The notes under the pieces are model-generated. The model had not been told where the DNA came from and did not search any database. It worked only from the letters and a program-made list of their open reading frames with translations. From positions 62,001 through 126,000 of the forward strand of contig DRGC01000055.1 in NCBI GenBank assembly GCA_011050235.1: a stretch of 64,000 nt of DNA, written 5' to 3'. The first letter of the stretch is position 1. Each line of letters begins with the position of its first letter. Positions 50,809 through 59,430 of the stretch are shown here, in pieces. The position numbers and the translations under genes are program-made. This DNA comes from Phycisphaerae bacterium (GTDB taxonomy: Bacteria; Planctomycetota; Phycisphaerae; SM23-33).

Positions 50809-51917
50809 GAGCTCTCGTGGCTGCGGATGCGGGCAATGAGTTCGTTGCACTCGTCGCTGGTCTCAGCGTAACAGTGGACGATGAACCGGCCGTGCGACAT
50901 AGTCTCAAGCACGGCATCCAGGTCCTCCGCTTCGGTGAGATCCTGGCAGACATCAATCGGCACGCGCTTGGACGCCTCGATCCAATCGTCATCGAGAATC
51001 TCCAGCACTTTGGGCGCCTTCATGTCGTAGATGAAGTTCTGGACGATGATGCCTTCCATCTTGGCCACACTCGTCACCCGCGATACGCCCAGCGTATGAT
51101 GGTGGAAGAACACCGGCCCAGCCTCGCGGCCGATGCGGTCGATGTGGGGATGATTGAACCGCTCGCCCATCTCCACGGAAATGAGATCGACCGTATCGCC
51201 GTTGATGACGATGATGTCGGGTGAGCTGGTGGCCATGCCCCAAATGCCCGACGGCGCCTCGCGCAGCAGCGGTATCTCGTTTCTCAGGAAGGCGGCCGCC
51301 TCGATAGTCATGTCCGCACAGACCGTCATCAGACGGTCGACCTGCTCCGGCTCGTCGTGCATGTCGATGAAGAGCTGGTTGCCGCGCAGGTCGTTGGCCA
51401 GGTCAGGCGGGCTTCTAAAGAAGTGCGGACTAATGGCGAGCCCCGGCGTATAGGCCGACGAAAACCCGCGCCAGAACTCCAGGTCGTAGTGCACCCACCG
51501 GTTGTCCGGGTCGAACCGGAGTCGGTCAATGTCGTCCCATGTCTTCACAAAGGTATCCAATGAATAGCTCGTGCATTCGTGGAAGGACACCTCGCCACCG
51601 GTGAACAGTGACGCGGTCGACCCGACGCCGAAATCGATCGCGTGGCAGGGAAGAGCGTCGTCATCCAACTGCTCGCGCACCGCCAACTCGTGCGTCGCCC
51701 ACAGTGCGGTCTGGATTCCCAGGTCGTACGCGTGGTCCTTGAGGAACGGCTCGGACAGGAGTCCGTCGATCTGGCCTTCGATGTCGTGTGTCCTGGTCCG
51801 CTCGGGCTGACCCTCAGAGTAGCCGCCCAGTATCAGGAAGTTGCCCTTCCCCTCCTTGAAGTATCGGTCCTGCCTGGCCAGTCGGGCTTGCCATCCGCGT
51901 CCGTTGTCATTCGCCAT
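50805..51917 (-). CDS. URO-D family protein 2 (methyltransferase-like)
   Basis: 370 residues. The URO-D barrel is seen in 'WQARLARQDRYFKEGKGNFL', 'CHAIDFGVGSTASLFTGGEV', 'PPDLANDLRGNQLFIDMHDE', 'GDTVDLISVEMGERFNHPHI' and 'FFHHHTLGVSRVTSVAKMEG'. The fold supports methyl transfer or decarboxylation; the catabolic context argues against haem synthesis. The N-terminus overlaps the end of the upstream sulfatase gene by 11 bases (51907-51917), with AGGTGG as ribosome binding site. One in a chain of overlapping genes (sulfatase, URO-D, propeller lyase). Confidence 0.75.
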   Translation of the reverse strand: MANDNGRGWQARLARQDRYFKEGKGNFLILGGYSEGQPERTRTHDIEGQIDGLLSEPFLKDHAYDLGIQTALWATHELAVREQLDDDALPCHAIDFGVGSTASLFTGGEVSFHECTSYSLDTFVKTWDDIDRLRFDPDNRWVHYDLEFWRGFSSAYTPGLAISPHFFRSPPDLANDLRGNQLFIDMHDEPEQVDRLMTVCADMTIEAAAFLRNEIPLLREAPSGIWGMATSSPDIIVINGDTVDLISVEMGERFNHPHIDRIGREAGPVFFHHHTLGVSRVTSVAKMEGIIVQNFIYDMKAPKVLEILDDDWIEASKRVPIDVCQDLTEAEDLDAVLETMSHGRFIVHCYAETSDECNELIARIRSHESS

Positions 51918-53379
51918 CTAGCCACCTATTCACGATTGCCTCGTCGTCCTGATCATAGCCGGTGAAGCAGTTGGCCATGATTGTCCAATAGTCGCTCGAC
52001 GGATTGTCCGCCAGCGAGTAGCTGCCATCAACATGCTGCCCGTCGAGGGCCTCCTGCCGCCACTGCCGGAAAGCGTCCTTGCAGTATGCCGTCCAGTCGC
52101 GATGTGTCTGATCGTAGTCGACAAGAGACCGCAAGTCGGCATCGAGGCGCTCGACCACATCAGGATGGTGCCCGCTCAGGTCCGCCAGCTCCTGCGGGTC
52201 GCTGTCAATATCGAACAGTTGCGAAGGCAAGCCGGCATAGGCGACATATTTCCACCGGTCCTTGCGAAGCATGTAGGCGGAGGTGTTCAAGGTGCAGCCC
52301 GTGAAGCACGCATAGGCCCAATCACGACTGCTGGCAGTGCGCCCCGTCGCCAGAGGCAGCAGGCTTTCCCCGTCGAGGCCGCTTCGCGCCGGTATCCCAG
52401 CCATCTCCATGAACGTGGGGCACAGGTCGATGAGTGACACCAGGTTGGTCACGCGCCGGCCAGGTTGGACCCCCAGACCGGTCATTACAAGCGGCACACG
52501 AACGGAAGCCTCAACCATCGACATCTTGTACCAATCCTGATGTTCCATGGCCATCTCGCCGTGATCGCTCGAGAATACGAAATAGGTGTCGTCGCTCAGT
52601 CCCGCCTCCTGCATCGCATCGTAGAGCGCACCGACCATGGCGTCGGCCTCGGCGCACATGGCCATGTAGATTCTGCGCACCTGTCTGACGGTGGATTCAT
52701 CGAACCCGTACCGCCATGCCTTCGCCATCAGTTGGTACCGACGGGCAGGATGGTTCCCGCGATCGATCGGTGGAATATCCACCGCGTCTTCGAGGATCCT
52801 GCTGAGCCAGTAGTTGTTCGTATGGAAGGAGGCGTGAACGAGATTGGTGCTGACATAGAGAAACAGCGGCCTGTCCTCGCCGGCCTCCTGCTTGAGGAAC
52901 TCGATAGCCTGGTCGACCAACTCCCAGTCGCCCTTGTGACAGCGCACCTCGTCATCATCGGCAACGGTGAAGCATTGAGACGGATCCTCGTCGAAGACGG
53001 GCTTGCGGACACCCGACGGCCCAAGCCACGCGCTGAGACGGGCAAGTTGAGTGTGCCCGCCCGACATATAGTCCAATTTTCCGAACGTGCCGACGGTGTG
53101 CGTCTTGGGTAGTTCATCAAGCAGCGACCACATGCCCGGTTCCAAGCCCTTGTGGTTGTTCCAGCTCTCGCAGTTGTGGGTATACCGGCCGGACCACATG
53201 TTGGCGCGTGACGGACAGCAGATGGGATGAGAGCAGTAGGCGTCGTCGAACATCGCGCCGGCCTGGGCGATGCGATCGATGTTCGGCGTGGCTGCCTGGA
53301 GTGCGGGGTGGCCCATCGGGCCGATCATGCGGCCGTCCCAGCTTTCGGCGTGAAAGAAGATGATGTTGCGCTTTGCCAT
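51907..53379 (-). CDS. Cys-type sulfatase 3
   Basis: 490 residues with 'NIIFFHAESWDGRMIG', where the metal-binding DQ pair is replaced by E-S (a D-x-x variant). The maturation motif is 'CCPSR' (Cys54), and the second metal site is 'FSSDHGEMAMEH'. Because of the E-S substitution, calcium binding at the first site may differ from that of typical sulfatases. No signal peptide. It lies 15 bases after the next sulfatase of the operon and overlaps the URO-D gene. Substrate unknown; needs formylglycine maturation. Confidence 0.9.
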   Translation of the reverse strand: MAKRNIIFFHAESWDGRMIGPMGHPALQAATPNIDRIAQAGAMFDDAYCSHPICCPSRANMWSGRYTHNCESWNNHKGLEPGMWSLLDELPKTHTVGTFGKLDYMSGGHTQLARLSAWLGPSGVRKPVFDEDPSQCFTVADDDEVRCHKGDWELVDQAIEFLKQEAGEDRPLFLYVSTNLVHASFHTNNYWLSRILEDAVDIPPIDRGNHPARRYQLMAKAWRYGFDESTVRQVRRIYMAMCAEADAMVGALYDAMQEAGLSDDTYFVFSSDHGEMAMEHQDWYKMSMVEASVRVPLVMTGLGVQPGRRVTNLVSLIDLCPTFMEMAGIPARSGLDGESLLPLATGRTASSRDWAYACFTGCTLNTSAYMLRKDRWKYVAYAGLPSQLFDIDSDPQELADLSGHHPDVVERLDADLRSLVDYDQTHRDWTAYCKDAFRQWRQEALDGQHVDGSYSLADNPSSDYWTIMANCFTGYDQDDEAIVNRWLDGE

Positions 53380-53394
53380 GCTGTGTGGACGTTG

Positions 53395-54780
53395 CTAGAT
53401 ACTGAGATCCTCGCTGAGTTGAGTGACGATCCACTCGTTGCAGAGCGGATCGTTGGTCTGTCGCATCCAGTCGATGAGTCGGTGTCGCAGCCGCGTCAGC
53501 TCACCGGCACACGCGGGGTCGCCGGTGCGGTTGGTCAGCTCGTGCGGATCGCTGTCCAGATCATACAGCTCATCCTCGGCCGTTGCGTTCCACACGTACT
53601 TCCATCGCCGGTCCCGGACCATTCGCTGGCTGAACAGGCCGAACTGATTGCCGTGATAGGCGCTCAGGATGTCCTGCCGGTCGTTACGTCCGCCGCCCAT
53701 CAGCGGGATCAGGCTCTGGCCCTGGAACGTCTCCGGTACGGGCGCGCCGGCGACTTCACAGAACGTGGTCGCCAGGTCAATTTCGTGAGAGACGAAGCTG
53801 TCGCACCGCGAGCCGGGCTCGATTCGGCCTGGCCAGCGGGCGATGAGGGGCACGCGCACCAGTTCATCGTACATGACGAAGTGCTTGTCGATCATACCGT
53901 GTGATCCGCACTCATCCCCATGGTCGGTCGTGTAGATCACCAGCGTATTGTCAACCAGGCCAAGCTCCTCCAGCGCCGCCAACACTCGGCCGATCTGGGC
54001 ATCCATCAACGATATCTCTCCGAGGTATCGCCCGACGATGGGCGCCCAATCCTCCCACGTCCAGTCGTCGATCTTCCACGTTCGAAGCTGTTGCCGCTGG
54101 ACGATGGGCTTGCCGTCGAGCGGATCGTCGAAGTTCGGCCAAGGCGGGATGGTCTCCGGCGGGTACATGCTTGCGTAAGGCTCGGGCACAATGTTCGGCA
54201 GGTGCGGCTCGGGCGGATCCCATCGGATGAAGAACCCTCCCTCGTGGTCGGCGCCCTTGCGCAGGTAGTCGATGGTCTGGTCCGCACACCAAGCGAGATG
54301 CGTTTGCTCGGGCGTTCGGCCGCTGACGGTCTCGCCGAACCAGCCGTTGGCGTATTCAGCGGGCGGACAGCCCTGGGACTCGCGCCACTGGTCGTAGGCG
54401 TCGTGGGAGGGAAACTCGCAGAAGCCGTAGGCGTCCGGCCCGCGCGTGGTCGAGACGTGCCACTTGCCGACGTAGGCGAGGTAGTAGTCCTGGTCGCGGA
54501 GTTGCCGGCTGAAGCTGGGCAGGCCGACGGGCGGTTCGGCCGGGGCTTCGGAGTCGGCGTTCATGATGTTGCCGTGCTGAAAAGACCACTGGCCGTGCAG
54601 CAGGCAATTGCGCGCAGGCGTGCAAAGCGGTATCGGTGTGAAGGCGTGGGTGAAGTTCATGCCCTCGGCCGCCAGCCGGTCGAGATTCGCAGTTTCAATG
54701 AATGGATGGCCATTGACGCCGAGGCAGTCATAGCGGTGCTGGTCGGAGTGGATGAGAAGAATATTCGGTGATTTACTCAT
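53395..54780 (-). CDS. Cys-type sulfatase 4
   Basis: 461 residues. 'NILLIHSDQHRYDCLGVNGH' has the DQ metal ligands, the maturation motif is 'CTPAR' (Cys53), and 'YTTDHGDECGSHG' has the second metal-binding Asp-His. The start at MSKSPN (54780) is preferred; ATG at 54789 is possible, but neither has a strong ribosome binding site. The longer frame upstream is spurious. First gene of the seven-gene minus operon that also carries a second sulfatase, URO-D, propeller lyase, GH32, glycyl radical enzyme and MttB. Confidence 0.92.
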   Translation of the reverse strand: MSKSPNILLIHSDQHRYDCLGVNGHPFIETANLDRLAAEGMNFTHAFTPIPLCTPARNCLLHGQWSFQHGNIMNADSEAPAEPPVGLPSFSRQLRDQDYYLAYVGKWHVSTTRGPDAYGFCEFPSHDAYDQWRESQGCPPAEYANGWFGETVSGRTPEQTHLAWCADQTIDYLRKGADHEGGFFIRWDPPEPHLPNIVPEPYASMYPPETIPPWPNFDDPLDGKPIVQRQQLRTWKIDDWTWEDWAPIVGRYLGEISLMDAQIGRVLAALEELGLVDNTLVIYTTDHGDECGSHGMIDKHFVMYDELVRVPLIARWPGRIEPGSRCDSFVSHEIDLATTFCEVAGAPVPETFQGQSLIPLMGGGRNDRQDILSAYHGNQFGLFSQRMVRDRRWKYVWNATAEDELYDLDSDPHELTNRTGDPACAGELTRLRHRLIDWMRQTNDPLCNEWIVTQLSEDLSI

Positions 54781-55102
54781 GCTGCCCATTACTGTACGCC
54801 AATGCGCGACGTCAGAGAAAGGGCCTTGGGGGTCGCAATGGGATCTTTCACCAGAACTGTAAGTTCGGTCCGCGGTCAGTGTGTCAAGGGCGAGGGTGTG
54901 ACCCGGACCGGGCCCTGCACTGGCAACAGAGGCGAGCAGCTCGGCCCCGAGCGGCTCGACCCTTGGCGTCTGCAGTTGTAGACTGTTGCCCTGGATTTGC
55001 CAAACTCCTGCAGTGACGCTCCTATGGCAGACATGCGCGCTGCTGAACAGTGATGGCGGCGGCTGAAGAGGAAGCGAAGACAGGAATGGAAAGGAGATCG
55101 CG
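54781..55102. other. Divergent intergenic region between two operons
   Basis: 322 bases between the minus-strand sulfatase operon and the plus-strand URO-D operon. It must hold both promoters, but I could not identify a convincing -35/-10 pair or an operator. The only clear signal is AAAGGAGATC just before the GTG start at 55103, an excellent ribosome binding site. Confidence 0.6.
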
Positions 55103-56191
55103 GTGACCCGAAGAGAACGGTTCTTCTCGTGCATGGCGCGCGGCGGCTATGACCGCATCCCGGTCACGCACCACTACGGAACGCCGGAGTTTCACCGCAA
55201 GTTCTACGCGCGGCTGGGCGTGGACCACGAGCAGTTCCACGACATGGTCGAGGATGTCTTCGACGGCGTCGGTCCGACCCAGACGGTCTCGCCGACGACG
55301 CGCGGGAACGTGGACGACTATCCCGACGGCGCCCACATCGGCAATTGGGGGGAGATCTACGCCCCGCAGGCCTACGGCGAGGGAGACACCGCCGGCACCT
55401 ACGGCGAGGCCGCCTACCTGCCCTTTGCCGATGTCACCGACCCGGCCGAACTGGCGGACTACCCCTGGCCGACCGCCGACTGGTTCGACGTCTCGAACGT
55501 CCGCGCCGATTGCCAAGCCATCAAGGCCCGCGGCGGCGTGGCGATGTATACGCCCTACAGCTATGACTTCATGAACAACATTGCCCGCACGCGCGGCGTC
55601 ACGCAAACGATGCTCGATATCGGCCTGCGCGATCCGGTGTTCATGCTGCTGCTGGAAAAGCGTTTCGAGTGTCATTACGAAACGGACCGGCGAGTCTTCG
55701 AGGCCGCCGACGGCGAGATCGACGTGGTCCACTTCTGCGAGGACCTGGGCGGGCAGAACGGCCCTCTGATCAGCATGGCGACGTTCGATGAGTTGTTCGC
55801 TCCTTGCTTCAGCCGTGGGTTCGACCTGGCCCACAAGCATGGGGCGCTAACAATGATGCACGTCTGCGGCGGGGTGCGCCCGATGATCCCGCGCCTGATC
55901 GAGATCGGCCTGGACATCCTGGACGTCGTGCAGGTGGCTGCCAGGGGGATGGACATCGAGGGCCTTCACCGCGACTTCGCCGCGGATATCGCCTTTTGCG
56001 GGTCCATGTGCGTGCAATCCATCCTGGCCCAGGGCTCGCCCGATTCGGTTCGCCAGGAGGTCCGCACGCGGCTGCGGCTGTTCGCAAAAGGCGGGCTGAT
56101 CCTCGCCCCCAGCCACGACATCCAAGTTCACACGCCGGTCGATAACGTGCTGGCCATGTACCAGGCGGCCGGGTACTTGACCGACCTATAA
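55103..56191 (+). CDS. URO-D family protein 3 (methyltransferase-like)
   Basis: 362 residues. GTG start with a near-perfect AAAGGAG ribosome binding site. Family landmarks: 'MTRRERFFSCMARGGYDRIP' at the N-terminus, 'HFCEDLGGQNGPLIS', 'MHVCGGVRPMIPRLIEIGLD' with the barrel His/Cys, and 'LDVVQVAARGMDIEGL'. The HVCG motif is at the position where MtaA-like proteins bind zinc by His-x-Cys, which supports a methyltransferase-type rather than decarboxylase role. First gene of a seven-gene plus operon. Substrate unknown. Confidence 0.85.
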   Translation: MTRRERFFSCMARGGYDRIPVTHHYGTPEFHRKFYARLGVDHEQFHDMVEDVFDGVGPTQTVSPTTRGNVDDYPDGAHIGNWGEIYAPQAYGEGDTAGTYGEAAYLPFADVTDPAELADYPWPTADWFDVSNVRADCQAIKARGGVAMYTPYSYDFMNNIARTRGVTQTMLDIGLRDPVFMLLLEKRFECHYETDRRVFEAADGEIDVVHFCEDLGGQNGPLISMATFDELFAPCFSRGFDLAHKHGALTMMHVCGGVRPMIPRLIEIGLDILDVVQVAARGMDIEGLHRDFAADIAFCGSMCVQSILAQGSPDSVRQEVRTRLRLFAKGGLILAPSHDIQVHTPVDNVLAMYQAAGYLTDL

Positions 56192-56300
56192 GACGCCCGT
56201 GGCCGGACCGGCCGCCCACAGTTGCAGATTAGCGCGGAGGGACTACAATCAACGTCATCACAAGCGACTTGTTTCAGATTCACCCTCTCCTGGAGTGTTG

Positions 56301-57749
56301 ATGAAAACTCAAATCATAGCGGGCGCCTGCCTGCTTATTGTGGCGACTGCTGTGTGGGCGGTGCTGCAACGCTATCAGTCGGCCGCTGTTTCGGATAAGG
56401 GAATCGCCATGACGCAGTCCGAGAATACCGGCCCGACAATGAAGGCAGGTGCGAGTCAACGTGACATCACCCCGCCGGTGGGCGAAATCATCTATCAGCC
56501 GCCAAGGCCAAGTGTCGGCGTTAACGATCCGCTGCAGCTCGCCGTGCTGGTCATCGAGGATCGCCTTGGACAGCGCATCGGCATCATACGCTTTGACCTG
56601 CTGGGGATGAATCTCGAGCAGACCGAGGCCTGGCGGAAGACAGCCAAGGAGCGATTTGGCATCGATCACTTGCTGCTGAACTCCTCGCACCCTCACTCCG
56701 TGCCGTACTTCACGGGCCGTAGTGAGGAGGACACGCCCCATGGCCATTGGATCAACAGCGTGCAGGACAAGATCATGGAGGCATTGGCCGAGGCGGTCGA
56801 CTCGCTCGGCCCGGCTCGTCTGCGTGTTGGACGGGCCGAGACCCAGGTCGGGTACAACCGGCGCGTGATGGTCGCAGACGGTTCAGTCATCATGGCCCCC
56901 AATGCCGACGGCTCGCTCGTGCCGTGGGTGAACGTTCTCGTGGCCGAACGGGCCGACGGCTCGCCGCTGGCGGTGCTCTTCGAACATGCCGCGCACCCCG
57001 TGATCGTGCCCGACACGAGCGGCCTGATCAGCGCCGACTATCCCGGCGGGGCCGTGGTGCGAATCCGTGAATTGCTTGGCGAGGATGTCGTGCCCCTGTT
57101 CGTTCAGGGCTGCGGAGGCGACGTCAACGCCTATCCGCTGCGGACCACGCACGAAAATGCCGACAAGGTCGGCCGCACGCTCGGCGACGCCGTAGCCGAG
57201 GCCGTTCGAACGGCCGTCCTGATCACGGCCGATGAGTTCACGGTGCGCGAGGTCACCCACGTCGACCTACCCAGCGCCTCGCTGCCGTCCATGGAAGACC
57301 TGGCCAAGGTGCGCAAGCACCTGGAGCGCATTCAGTCGACCGAGCCAAGCGACGAGAACAAGGGCAGGCTCGACCGGCTCGCCGAAGCCGAGGACATGGT
57401 TCGCCGCGGCGTCGAACGCGGCAAGCCGCGTCGGCTCGACGTGACCGCCATCATGCTCGGCAAGGAATGGATCCTGGTCGCCCTGCCGCACGAGATGTTC
57501 AGCGAATACGAGTTGTGGGTTGATGCCAACGCCCCATTCGAACACAACATGACGCTGGCCTACACCAACTTCGGCCAGGGCTACATTGCCGACGACGCGT
57601 CGCTGGCGATGGGCCCCAAGGGCGGCTACGAAGCGGGCAAGCTGCCGCTCTGGTGGGCGTGCGGCGCGCTGAGCGAATGGTTCGGCCCGCCGGAAGTCGG
57701 CGCCGAAATCATCATCAAGAAAGCCATCGCCTCGCTGTGGGAAGAATAA
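56301..57749 (+). CDS. Neutral ceramidase-like protein with N-terminal membrane anchor (paralog 2)
   Basis: 482 residues. The first 24 residues (MKTQIIAGACLLIVATAVWA...) are a hydrophobic signal or anchor, then comes the domain start 'MKAGASQRDITPPVG'. Shared motifs with the 22469-23818 protein are 'NSSHPHS', 'EHAAHPVIVP', 'SADYPGGAV', 'FVQGCGGDVN' and a C-terminal 'FEHNMTLAYTNFGQGYIADD'. So one paralog appears exported and the other cytosolic. The His/Asn/Asp motifs are those that bind zinc in the family; a lipid amidase role is not certain for bacterial members. GGAG lies 7 bases before the ATG. Confidence 0.75.
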   Translation: MKTQIIAGACLLIVATAVWAVLQRYQSAAVSDKGIAMTQSENTGPTMKAGASQRDITPPVGEIIYQPPRPSVGVNDPLQLAVLVIEDRLGQRIGIIRFDLLGMNLEQTEAWRKTAKERFGIDHLLLNSSHPHSVPYFTGRSEEDTPHGHWINSVQDKIMEALAEAVDSLGPARLRVGRAETQVGYNRRVMVADGSVIMAPNADGSLVPWVNVLVAERADGSPLAVLFEHAAHPVIVPDTSGLISADYPGGAVVRIRELLGEDVVPLFVQGCGGDVNAYPLRTTHENADKVGRTLGDAVAEAVRTAVLITADEFTVREVTHVDLPSASLPSMEDLAKVRKHLERIQSTEPSDENKGRLDRLAEAEDMVRRGVERGKPRRLDVTAIMLGKEWILVALPHEMFSEYELWVDANAPFEHNMTLAYTNFGQGYIADDASLAMGPKGGYEAGKLPLWWACGALSEWFGPPEVGAEIIIKKAIASLWEE

Positions 57750-57782
57750 AGGACACGCCCACCTTACCGGCAGGAGCCTACT

Positions 57783-58511
57783 ATGGGACAACTCGCGGAC
57801 AAAATCGCGATCGTGACAGGAGCGGGACGGGGAATCGGACGGTCCGTGGCGGAGCACTTTGCGGCCGAAGGGGCCACCGTCATCGCCACGGCCCGAACGG
57901 CGAAAGAACTGGACGAGCTCGCAGCGGAAATGAAAGAGGCCTCCGGTGAGGCCATTCCGCTGCCCGGTGATATCACAGATGAGCCGTTCGTGGAGAAGTT
58001 GTTCGACGAGGTCCGCCAGCGCTTCGGCCGGTTGGACATCCTTGTCAATAACGCCGGGATTGCGCCGCATGGCCCCGTGGAGACGTTGGCGGTCGAGGAT
58101 GTCCGCAAATGCCTGGAACTCAACATTGTCGCCGCCTTCAACTGCATGAGTCATGCGGTGCGCTTCATGAAGGAAACCGGCGATGTCGGCAAGATCATCA
58201 ACATCGGCTCGGTGCGTTCCCACTGGACCGAAGGCGGCGACGGCGGGGCCTACAACGCCAGCAAGGCCGGCCTGCGCAGCATGACCGAATCGGTGGCGCG
58301 TCAGCTCCACGGGTCGGGCTCGCAGATCGCCGTCAGCCTCGTATGTCCGGGCGTGGTCGATACGACATTGACGAATCCGAAACGTGAAGACGCCACCGGC
58401 TGGCTGCGAGTGGAGCATATCGCGCGGTCCGTGCTGCACGTAGCCACAGCCCCGCCGGATGTGAACGTTTTCGATGTCGTCGTGATTCCGATGGCCCAGG
58501 CGCCTTGGTGA
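57783..58511 (+). CDS. Short-chain dehydrogenase/reductase
   Basis: 242 residues, classical SDR: 'TGAGRGIG' (12-19) for NAD(P), 'NNAG' (89-92), Ser143, Tyr157 and Lys161 as catalytic set (YNASK). AGGAG is close to the ATG. The cofactor cannot be decided from the residue after strand 2. It is located 33 bases after the ceramidase-like gene and 7 before the epimerase gene, in one operon. Likely oxidises or reduces a sugar or sugar acid. Confidence 0.93.
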   Translation: MGQLADKIAIVTGAGRGIGRSVAEHFAAEGATVIATARTAKELDELAAEMKEASGEAIPLPGDITDEPFVEKLFDEVRQRFGRLDILVNNAGIAPHGPVETLAVEDVRKCLELNIVAAFNCMSHAVRFMKETGDVGKIINIGSVRSHWTEGGDGGAYNASKAGLRSMTESVARQLHGSGSQIAVSLVCPGVVDTTLTNPKREDATGWLRVEHIARSVLHVATAPPDVNVFDVVVIPMAQAPW

Positions 58512-58518
58512 GATAACT

Positions 58519-59430
58519 ATGAGCAACAGCAACGCAACCACCGTTCTTGTAACAGGCGCGGCCGGGCATCTCGGCAGTCATCTTGTTCCGATGCTCGCGG
58601 GGGAAGGCTTCGATGTGCGCGGCCTGGACATGGCCCCGCCGGCTGCGCCGCTGCTCGACGAATGCGCCTTCACTCAGGCCGATTTGTCGGATCGCGATGC
58701 GCTGCGCGAAGCGCTGCGAGGCGTGGACCTTGTCGTGCACACGGCGTCTCTGCATCCGTGGAAGACCTACACGGACGACCAGTACATCGACGCCAACGTC
58801 AAAGGCACATGGAGCCTGTATGCCCTGGCCGCCGAGTTGGGCATCGGCCGCATCGCGCTGACCAGTAGCATCGCCGCGATCGGCTACGGCCAGATCTCGA
58901 TGGACGACTGGCCCATTCGTGAGGACTCCCTGTTCCCCCTTAGTGACATCTACAGCTACACCAAGTATACGCAGGAGACAATCGCCCGCTTGCGCGCGGG
59001 CGCCGGCGAGGTCCGCACCTTCGCGCTCCGCCCGCCCGCCTTCATGCCGAGAAACGAACTGGACACGTGCCTATCCATGATCGGATCGTTCTGCGTGGTC
59101 GACGACATCGCCAACGCCCACGTCGCGGCCGTACGCGTCCTGTGCGGCCGCCAAGAGCCCGGCGGGCCGGTGGAAGACTTCGAAGCGTTCAATACCGTCA
59201 ACCGACTGCCTTACACGGCCGAGATGTGTCGCGAAGCGGGCGGCGACCCAAATCGCCTGGCCCAGCAATGCTGGCCCGACGCCTACGACTGGCTGGTCGC
59301 CAATGGCTACTCGGGCGAGTGGATCGGTCCGGCCTACGACATCTCCAAGGCTAAGCGCATCCTCGGCTGGGAGCCGGCGTTCAACTTCGAGCAAGCCCAC
59401 GCCGCCTTGGCCGGGAGGTCTGATGCATAA
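58519..59430 (+). CDS. NAD-dependent epimerase/dehydratase family protein
   Basis: 303 residues, extended SDR: 'TGAAGHLGSHL' near the N-terminus (GxxGxxG), 'VVHTASLHPWKTYTD', Ser-rich 'LTSSIAAIGYG' and the catalytic 'YSYTKYTQE' (Tyr-x3-Lys). It epimerises, dehydrates or oxidises a nucleotide-sugar or free sugar; neighbouring catabolic genes favour the last two. GGTGAG precedes the ATG. Its stop overlaps the start of the next gene by 8 bases. Confidence 0.85.
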   Translation: MSNSNATTVLVTGAAGHLGSHLVPMLAGEGFDVRGLDMAPPAAPLLDECAFTQADLSDRDALREALRGVDLVVHTASLHPWKTYTDDQYIDANVKGTWSLYALAAELGIGRIALTSSIAAIGYGQISMDDWPIREDSLFPLSDIYSYTKYTQETIARLRAGAGEVRTFALRPPAFMPRNELDTCLSMIGSFCVVDDIANAHVAAVRVLCGRQEPGGPVEDFEAFNTVNRLPYTAEMCREAGGDPNRLAQQCWPDAYDWLVANGYSGEWIGPAYDISKAKRILGWEPAFNFEQAHAALAGRSDA

